In this document: positions 14,433 through 19,062 of the stretch, piece by piece | How the letters are laid out: the number at the start of each line of letters is the position of its first letter | Position numbering within the stretch: the first letter of the stretch is position 1 | Source of the DNA: Ruminococcaceae bacterium UBA1320 | Lineage (GTDB): Bacteria; Bacillota; Clostridia; Oscillospirales; Ethanoligenentaceae | Assembly: GCA_002306975.1 (NCBI GenBank) | Contig: DBTI01000242.1 | Span: 1-19,062 of the forward strand | DNA: 19,062 bases | Reading direction: 5' to 3' | Notes under the pieces: model-generated | Told to the model about the DNA's origin: nothing | Database searches by the model: none | Seen by the model: the letters and a program-made list of their open reading frames with translations, nothing else | Made by a program: the position numbers and the translations under genes

Positions 14433-14816
14433 CGTCCACGCTGCAAATACTGGTGTACTTTGTATGAATACACTATACCACAGCGGCAACCGCGGTATCA
14501 ACCGCCGAATACCCCTCATAACAGTGCATAAACTTTCAAATACTACTGTTTTCTTGGAATATCGCCGCCTCGCTCGTTTATCCGGTTTGAAAAAAACTTG
14601 TGCAATTTGACTGCCGTTGTTAGGCTAAATCCGAACAAACCGTTAAAAATATATACCGTAGAGAATATACAATCTTTTCCTATAGAAACAACAAGATCAA
14701 AGTGGGATAATTTTGTTGCTTTCCCTGACGGATGAGGGGGAGATAAAATCCCACTTTCCCCTTTCTATCTAAGGTTGCAATATATAAGAAAGCTTTTTCA
14801 ATAACCGGAGGTGCGA
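14433..14816. other. Gene-free AT-rich stretch before ytvI
   Basis: No credible ORF is seen in these 384 bases. The section 14433-14520 has short GC-rich inverted pieces (ACCGCGGT, CCGCGG). The rest is AT-rich. The one clear structure is the hairpin at 14699-14757. The ribosome binding site of ytvI is at its right edge (GGAGG, 14807-14811). Confidence 0.6.
14699..14757 (+). promoter_or_regulatory. Two-tier hairpin upstream of ytvI
   Basis: AAAGTGGGAT (14699-14708) pairs with ATCCCACTTT (14748-14757), and an inner stem pairs TCCCT with AGGGGGA around GACGGATG. The right arm is followed by CCCCTTTCT, which is not a clean T-run. It could be a leader element of ytvI or another small repeat. No riboswitch family is recognised. 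Confidence 0.4.
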
Positions 14817-15896
14817 ATGGCAAATATCAGCGGCGATAGAAAATTGAAATTTATAATAAACTGTGTTTATGTTGCGCTTATCATAGTAATAGCCTATTTG
14901 GTGTTTAAATACCTTTTAAACTGGGTCATGCCGTTTGTAATCGGATTTATAATTGCCGCGGCGGTTCAGCCTATCGCACGGTATTGCCACAAAAAACATG
15001 GCGCGAATATAAAAGCCTGCTCCATAGCCGCCGTTCTCATCCTTGTTGCAATTGTCGCCGTTTTAGTAGCCCTTGTCATTTCAAAGCTTATCAGTGAATT
15101 ATACATCGCGTCTGACAATATTCCCGCTGTTGTCGAAAAACTGGCGCAGGCGCTTAACCGGTTTTCGCTGTGGATCGCACCGGTTCTGCACGATGTTCAG
15201 CTGCGAACAGGATTAAAAATAGACACATCGCTTTATGGCATATCGGCGCAGCTCTTAAGAATTTCCGAGCTTCCGCAAGCCGCGGCGGCGTTTTTGCACT
15301 CGGCGGTTTCGTCATTGCCCTCGTTTATTTTGAATATAATTATTGCAATCATTGCCGCATGTTTTATTGCCGCGGATTATTCCCACGTAAAAGAATTTTT
15401 AAAGCGGTGTATCCCCAAAAGATACCATGAAACGGCGAGTGAGATCAAGAGCTTTTTCCTCACAACCGTTTTTCGGCTTATGCGCGCTTATCTTACTATC
15501 ATGTTTATTACCTTTTGTGAGCTGACTATCGGGCTTTTTTTGCTTCACGTGCCCAACCCTGTGGCAATAGGAGCGGTGATATCCCTCGTAGATATTTTAC
15601 CTGTGCTTGGAACCGGAACAATAATCATACCGTGGGCTGTGATCGAACTGCTTTTGGGCAAGATTTATCTTGGAGCCGGTCTTTTACTTGTTTACGCGAT
15701 AATAACGGTTGTGCGAAATATCCTTGAACCCAAAATTGTGGGAAGCCATATCGGGCTTCACCCTCTCGTAACCCTCGCGGCTATTATTATAGGATTAAAA
15801 GCGCTTGGAGTGGCGGGAATGATATTGCTGCCTATAACCGTCATATTATTAAAACACATGCATGACAGCGGGATAATTCAGCTTTGGAAGGATTGA
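14817..15896 (+). CDS. ytvI: AI-2E-family / YtvI-type sporulation membrane protein
   Basis: A 359-residue polytopic protein of the AI-2E transporter (PerM/YtvI) family. It has two N-terminal helices, a further pair after a basic loop, a long amphipathic middle section (about 90-160), and C-terminal helices containing the conserved SLVDILPVLGTGTIIIPW and NILEPKIVGSHIGLHPLVTL. The last motif is typical of the YtvI sporulation subgroup. Its exact transport substrate is not known. The start is set at ATG 14817: GGAGG ends at 14811, so the in-frame GTG at 14811 lies inside the ribosome binding site and cannot be used. It fits with the sporulation genes elsewhere in the window but is a separate transcription unit. 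Confidence 0.87.
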   Translation: MANISGDRKLKFIINCVYVALIIVIAYLVFKYLLNWVMPFVIGFIIAAAVQPIARYCHKKHGANIKACSIAAVLILVAIVAVLVALVISKLISELYIASDNIPAVVEKLAQALNRFSLWIAPVLHDVQLRTGLKIDTSLYGISAQLLRISELPQAAAAFLHSAVSSLPSFILNIIIAIIAACFIAADYSHVKEFLKRCIPKRYHETASEIKSFFLTTVFRLMRAYLTIMFITFCELTIGLFLLHVPNPVAIGAVISLVDILPVLGTGTIIIPWAVIELLLGKIYLGAGLLLVYAIITVVRNILEPKIVGSHIGLHPLVTLAAIIIGLKALGVAGMILLPITVILLKHMHDSGIIQLWKD

Positions 15897-15951
15897 CAAA
15901 TTACGTGAGAAGACGGGCTAAACTATTGAAAAGGCGGATGAACCGCTTGTA

Positions 15952-15980
15952 TTGTAATTGACCGCGGGTGTTGATATAAT
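15952..15980 (+). promoter_or_regulatory. Candidate sigma-A promoter upstream of the DivIVA-domain gene
   Basis: A perfect TATAAT (15975-15980) lies 17 bases after TTGTAA (15952-15957), a 4-of-6 match to the -35 box. An overlapping TTGACC (15958-15963) could serve with ATATAT or TATATG farther downstream. Transcription would begin near 15987, about 100 bases before the start codon. Confidence 0.5.
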
Positions 15981-16028
15981 ATATATGCGTGTGTTTATTG
16001 CGCGGCAAATAAAGTCAAAGGCACAGAG

Positions 16029-16062
16029 CTGCCATAACAAATGGCAGACAGCTTGTTTTTTT
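16029..16062 (+). terminator. Terminator-like hairpin between ytvI and the DivIVA-domain gene
   Basis: CTGCCAT (16029-16035) pairs with ATGGCAG (16041-16047) around AACAA, and nine bases later a run of seven T follows (16056-16062). The stem is short. It lies downstream of the candidate promoter at 15952-15980, so it could end ytvI read-through or act as an attenuator in the leader of the next gene. Confidence 0.5.
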
Positions 16063-16088
16063 ATTACAAAATCAGGGGGATGAGCGGT

Positions 16089-16970
16089 ATGAATGAAGCG
16101 GTTTTTAAAACCACTGTTATGGGCGGGTTCAACAAGAGCGATGTGCTGGCTTTTATAGACAAGCAGGACGCGCAGTTTAAAGAACGCGAAAAGGATCTTG
16201 CATCGAGAGTTGACAGCCTTGACACAGGATTAAAAAATGAAACACAGCGCAGCGCACAGCTTTCAGAGCGTGTCGCCGAGCTTGAAAATCAGCTTGAAGC
16301 TGAAAAGAATAAATGCGCCCAGCTTATCCAAAGCTCACAGGAATCGAGAGTTGAGGCTGCAAGAGTAAAAATCGGTCTGGAAGAAGAAATTGAGCGCCGT
16401 GACGCCGAAACAGTAAAGCTTAAAGAAGAAGCATGCGAGCTTGCCCGCAAGGCAAATGAGGCACAGGCAAGGCAAGCGGAAGCGGAAGCTCGCGCAAAGA
16501 TGCTTGAGGATAAATTAAACCTTATTGATAAAACAGAGGATCAGATAGGCAGAGCAATGCTGGAAGCACAGCAGACTGCCGACAAGATCGTCACTTCGGC
16601 AAACGTCGACGCCGGAAATATAATAGCAAAAGCCAGTGAAGAGGCAGAGAACCTTACCGCTCAGGCAATTGAACATATAAAGGAAATAAATGCCGAGGCG
16701 CAGGAAAAGCTTGACGTGTTGCTGAACAGCGCATCCGACTATAAAAAACGGGTGACAGATTCAAGAGCGGAAACCACAGAGTTTTTTGAAACATTGGATT
16801 CGGTTTTTACTTCCATGCAGAATGACGCCGAGGATGTTTTAAATAAATTTACCGGCGCATTCAAGCCGCAAGAGAAAGAAACAATTCCGGAGCCGGAAGA
16901 AGAAGCACGCAAAGAGGCAGCAGCGGTAAAATTCGATTTCAGCGGCGACTGCTGTAAAAAATCAGACTGA
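16089..16970 (+). CDS. DivIVA-domain coiled-coil protein
   Basis: This 293-residue protein begins with a DivIVA-like lipid-binding head (FKTTVMGGFNKSDVLAFIDKQ, residues 6-26). A long, nearly uninterrupted coiled coil rich in Glu, Lys, Ala and Gln follows to about residue 250, ending in an acidic tail. Such proteins gather at curved or septal membranes and recruit partners in division, polarity or sporulation. The exact role here is unknown, and length and tail differ from B. subtilis DivIVA. ATG 16089 is chosen because GGGGG at 16075-16079 gives 9-base spacing; the methionine at 16080 touches that site and the one at 16041 has none. It lies 192 bases after ytvI with its own candidate promoter. 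Confidence 0.82.
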   Translation: MNEAVFKTTVMGGFNKSDVLAFIDKQDAQFKEREKDLASRVDSLDTGLKNETQRSAQLSERVAELENQLEAEKNKCAQLIQSSQESRVEAARVKIGLEEEIERRDAETVKLKEEACELARKANEAQARQAEAEARAKMLEDKLNLIDKTEDQIGRAMLEAQQTADKIVTSANVDAGNIIAKASEEAENLTAQAIEHIKEINAEAQEKLDVLLNSASDYKKRVTDSRAETTEFFETLDSVFTSMQNDAEDVLNKFTGAFKPQEKETIPEPEEEARKEAAAVKFDFSGDCCKKSD

Positions 16971-16978
16971 TTTTTTAC
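16954..16978. terminator. AT-rich palindrome over the stop codon
   Basis: GTAAAAAATCA (16954-16964) pairs perfectly with TGATTTTTTAC (16968-16978) around GAC. The right arm includes the TGA stop and a run of six T. It is a possible but weak terminator, as the stem lacks GC pairs. Confidence 0.4.
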
Positions 16979-17103
16979 TTATACTTATCTGGATTAGAAA
17001 TATAGAAGAAATTTTCAGAAAAAGGTTGAATATATGACTTTTTTCGAAGATTTCTTCGCTACATTTCTTATCGGGATTAGTATTACATAAAGGGGATATC
17101 ACT

Positions 17104-17664
17104 TTGGCGCTACAACCGATAAAAGTTGACACAGCCGAACTAAAAAACCGCGCGCGTGAGCTGAGGGCAGGCAGCCGCATTTTACTTTCGGGCACAGTTT
17201 ATACCTCGCGTGACGCGGCGCACAAGCGCATCCAGCAGCTTATGGCGCAGGGAGCGCCGCTTCCATTTGATATTGACGGAGCGGCTATTTATTATGCCGG
17301 GCCTACGCAGGCGCCGGATAATCTCTGCATAGGCTCATGCGGGCCGACTACCTCGTCGCGCATGGATATTTTCACACCCGCGCTGCTTGACGCAGGGCTC
17401 GCCGCAATGATCGGCAAGGGCGGGCGCAGCGAAGCGGTCTGCGAAGCCATCAAGGCAAACGGCGCAGTGTACCTTTGCGCGTTGGGCGGTGCGGGGGCGC
17501 TTGCCTGCCGCTGCATTACATCCTGTGAGGTTATCGCTTTTGAAGACCTCGGTTGTGAATCGGTTAAACGGCTGACCTTTAAAGATTTTCCGCTCTTTGT
17601 CGCAATCGACGCGGAGGGTGGCAATATATTTAAAGAAGGACGCGCCGCGTGGGCTGGGAAGTAG
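17104..17664 (+). CDS. fumB: Class I fumarate hydratase / tartrate dehydratase beta subunit
   Basis: This 186-residue protein is the swivelling beta subunit of the two-subunit, 4Fe-4S hydro-lyases that convert fumarate and malate, or dehydrate tartrate. Signatures are LLSGTVYTSRDAAHKRI near the N-terminus, YYAGPTQAP, the conserved GSCGPTTSSRMD, IGKGG, and the C-terminal half ending in FVAIDAEGGNIF. The start is a TTG at 17104 with AAGGGG 8 bases upstream; no ATG fits. The alpha subunit, which holds the iron-sulfur cluster and is normally the adjacent upstream gene, is absent: upstream is the DivIVA-domain gene and downstream a convergent gene. It may pair with an alpha subunit encoded elsewhere. 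Fumarate versus tartrate specificity cannot be told from this subunit, so the symbol is tentative. Confidence 0.87.
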   Translation: MALQPIKVDTAELKNRARELRAGSRILLSGTVYTSRDAAHKRIQQLMAQGAPLPFDIDGAAIYYAGPTQAPDNLCIGSCGPTTSSRMDIFTPALLDAGLAAMIGKGGRSEAVCEAIKANGAVYLCALGGAGALACRCITSCEVIAFEDLGCESVKRLTFKDFPLFVAIDAEGGNIFKEGRAAWAGK

Positions 17665-17687
17665 AAATACTGATATTACTATGAAAT

Positions 17688-17734
17688 AGAAAGACCGGAA
17701 ACCGCATGCTTTAACTGCGGTTCCCGGTCTTTCT
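17688..17734. terminator. Bidirectional terminator between convergent genes
   Basis: AGAAAGACCGG (17688-17698) pairs with CCGGTCTTTCT (17724-17734), and an inner stem joins AACCGCA with TGCGGTT. It starts directly at the stop codon of the minus-strand gene and 23 bases after the fumarase beta gene, so it serves both. Confidence 0.85.
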
Positions 17735-18627
17735 TAGTTTGTTGTATCTTTTGTTTGGCGTTGCGTTTGTTTGCTTTCGGTTGAATCGGTTTGCTTGGGA
17801 CTATCTTGTTCAAATTGCGCGCTGCCGGCTGGCTTTTCAGATAAAACAGATAAGGTGTCTTTGGGTGAAATACCTGTAACCTGCGACAGTACCGCCTGTT
17901 TTGAATCGGTTAACATTGTGGTTTTTACAAGTTTTAAAAACTCTTTTGCCGATTTCTCATTGTCAATGCTGCCGGAGCCGGAGGGATCAGCCGCCGAAAT
18001 TTTATCTTTTTTTGTCACTGTGTATGTAAGATCGTCGATTTCCTTTTCTACCTTTTGTATCGCCGCGTCGGTGAGCGTTAAGGAGTTTTTAGCGTCGTTC
18101 GACGTCGCAACACTCAGACCATCGTATATGCCAAGTTCTTCCGCCCAACTGAGCTTCGGCACGACGGGAGCCGTTTCGTTCCCGGCAGAGACGTCATCTG
18201 CCGCGTCTGCGTTTACTGCCGCATCCGCCACGCCGGCGTCGGCTTTTTCCTTTGCTTCCAGCCGTTCATTCTCATATTTGCCGGTATCGTTGATGTCATT
18301 GAGATATTCACTGAGCTGTTCCTGAATTTTTTCACGGTCACCTTTGCTTATGGTTTGATCTGTCGCGTACCCTGCGAGGTCGCGTATTTTATAAAGTTCG
18401 CTGTCGGTCTTGTCAAGGCAGTCCGTATCCAGCACCTGCAAAACTTCCGTTTGCGACTTTTTGTCGAGGTCGGTATAAACCTTCTTCTCCTGAGTTTCCT
18501 GTAGTTCGGTTAATTTCTGCTGTGTATCCTTACTTTCAACCAGTTTTTTTACAACAGAATCAACGCTGTATATTTTTTGTTTGGCAAAATGCTGCTGTGC
18601 CACGCTGCCGATAGAGCTGATTTGCAT
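17734..18627 (-). CDS. Flagellin-like protein with hydrophilic C-terminal tail
   Basis: The 297-residue protein has no clear orthologue that I know. Residues 77-123 (ELYKIRDLAGYATDQ... DREKIQEQL... N.ERL) follow the flagellin D1 pattern of IRDLA, DR.IQ and F/YN..L. Residues 165-193 (LGIYDGLSVATSNDAKNSL.. and TDAAIQKV) follow the start of the flagellin C domain. Residues 222-263 (DNEKSAKEFLKLVKTTML... VLSQV... TLSVLS) follow its last helix. The N-terminal 75 residues replace the usual RINHN and RIN..ADD motifs with a charged coil. About 30 residues rich in Gln, Thr, Ser, Asp and Lys extend past the place where flagellins end. An Ala/Asp-rich linker (130-155) replaces the variable region. ATG 18627 follows GGAAGTG with 6-base spacing; an earlier TTG at 18642 lies before that site. 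No flagellar genes are nearby. Function is unknown. Confidence 0.65.
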   Translation of the reverse strand: MQISSIGSVAQQHFAKQKIYSVDSVVKKLVESKDTQQKLTELQETQEKKVYTDLDKKSQTEVLQVLDTDCLDKTDSELYKIRDLAGYATDQTISKGDREKIQEQLSEYLNDINDTGKYENERLEAKEKADAGVADAAVNADAADDVSAGNETAPVVPKLSWAEELGIYDGLSVATSNDAKNSLTLTDAAIQKVEKEIDDLTYTVTKKDKISAADPSGSGSIDNEKSAKEFLKLVKTTMLTDSKQAVLSQVTGISPKDTLSVLSEKPAGSAQFEQDSPKQTDSTESKQTQRQTKDTTN

Positions 18628-18665
18628 AGCTGTCACTTCCAAATATAAATATTATTCCGTATTAT

Positions 18666-18692
18666 ATATCGGATTAGTTTATAAATAAATTA
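18666..18692 (-). promoter_or_regulatory. Possible sigma-D-like promoter for the flagellin-like gene
   Basis: On the minus strand TCCGATAT (18673-18666) resembles the motility sigma-D -10 box GCCGATAA at 6 of 8 positions. TAAT (18692-18689), 15 bases upstream, matches TAAA at 3 of 4. Transcription would start about 30 bases before the ATG. The region is AT-rich, so a chance match is quite possible. Confidence 0.3.
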
Positions 18693-18781
18693 TAATTAAT
18701 CGTAAAAAATATTTATGTTAACAAGTGTAACAAAGTCTTGTTCAAATGGACTTTTTTACTTAATTGTTTTAAAATAGTTAA

Positions 18782-18924
18782 TAATTGCTACAAAGAATAT
18801 TTAATCTTTTTTGATATGATTAAAATTATAGCAATTACAAAATTAAAACGGAATGGTTTTGCTGTCTCCCCTGCCGGAGGTCATACGTTTCGGCAGTGAA
18901 GATAACATCCTGCTTTTCCGTTTT
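18782..18924 (+). promoter_or_regulatory. Structured leader upstream of the FAD oxidoreductase gene
   Basis: Two hairpins in series are visible. The first pairs 18782-18790 with 18829-18837 (9 bp) with an inner stem 18800-18806 with 18818-18824. The second pairs AAAACGGAA (18845-18853) with TTCCGTTTT (18916-18924) and encloses CTGCCG (18871-18876) with CGGCAG (18891-18896). The second ends in a T-run (18921-18925), so it could be a terminator or a switchable leader 50 bases before the gene. No riboswitch class is recognised. Confidence 0.4.
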
Positions 18925-18976
18925 TGTTTAAAATTGCAATAAGACCTAAAACGGTTTTATTTTAAGGAGAAAATCT

Positions 18977-19062
18977 ATGGACAAAAAGCCATGCGCAATC
19001 ATTATCGGAGCAGGCCCGGCGGGATTAACGGCGGCCTATAAAATCTCTAAAAAAAACCGCTG
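18977..19062 (+). CDS. FAD/NAD(P)-dependent oxidoreductase, 3' end missing
   Basis: Only the first 28 residues are in the window. They contain the Rossmann-fold dinucleotide signature IIIGAGPAGLTAAY (GxGPxGL form), which binds FAD near the N-terminus in amine oxidase-like, protoporphyrinogen oxidase-like and UDP-galactopyranose mutase-like flavoproteins. Which of these it is cannot be told from this piece. ATG 18977 follows AAGGAGA with 6-base spacing, so the start is firm. It is divergent from the flagellin-like gene, and the structured stretch 18782-18924 lies in its leader. Confidence 0.85.
   Translation, partial: MDKKPCAIIIGAGPAGLTAAYKISKKNR

Noticed and set aside
14059..14519. Open frames on both strands over the 113-bp repeats
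   Set aside because: The repeat period is not a multiple of three and the frames carry the same peptide pieces in different frames. No ribosome binding sites are present.
14811..14816. GTG at 14811 as the ytvI start
   Set aside because: The last base of GGAGG is the first base of this GTG, so the codon lies inside the ribosome binding site of ATG 14817.

Overview
The window looks like a chromosomal stretch from an endospore-forming member of the Clostridia, possibly Oscillospirales-like. The evidence is a SpoVM, SipL and SpoIVA set, a YtvI-type sporulation membrane protein, strong AGGAGG-type ribosome binding sites, occasional GTG and TTG starts, and moderate GC with AT-rich gaps. SipL is known from Clostridia rather than Bacillus. 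The taxonomic call is inference from gene content only.

Layout. 1-2101 (+): the C-terminal part of rsgA, then thiN overlapping it by 4 bases, a probable 46-codon hydrophobic protein, and a 26-codon gene that I identify as spoVM. The order thiN-spoVM is the same as in Bacillus subtilis. 2389-5475 (+): a SipL-type protein (DUF3794/SPOCS repeats plus LysM) and spoIVA. 5536-6608: about 1.07 kb with no credible gene, filled with direct and inverted repeats and hairpins. 6609-7622 (+): tsaD. 7702-13987 (-): in transcription order, an HTH-ACT protein (PheB type), homoserine dehydrogenase, homoserine kinase, aspartate kinase, and a large polytopic membrane protein of GT-C type. 14107-14432: three tandem copies of a 113-bp repeat. 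14817-17664 (+): ytvI, a DivIVA-domain coiled-coil protein, and a fumarase/tartrate dehydratase beta subunit without its alpha partner. 17734-18627 (-): an unusual flagellin-like protein with an extra hydrophilic tail. 18977-19062 (+): the start of an FAD-dependent oxidoreductase, preceded by a highly structured leader.

How the genes work together. SpoVM (the membrane-curvature anchor), SpoIVA (the coat ATPase scaffold) and SipL (the SpoIVA-binding LysM protein of Clostridia) together form the base of the spore coat, and here they lie within 3.5 kb. RsgA (30S ribosome maturation) and TsaD (tRNA t6A) are translation housekeeping genes, and ThiN makes thiamine pyrophosphate. The minus-strand block runs aspartate to phosphoaspartate (LysC), later aspartate semialdehyde to homoserine (Hom) and phosphohomoserine (ThrB), with an HTH-ACT protein at its head as a plausible regulator. 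Threonine synthase and aspartate-semialdehyde dehydrogenase are not in the window.

The points most worth a second look are the hidden spoVM with a hairpin over its ribosome binding site, the compact coat cluster, the tailed flagellin-like protein, the orphan fumarase beta subunit, and the two repeat islands.
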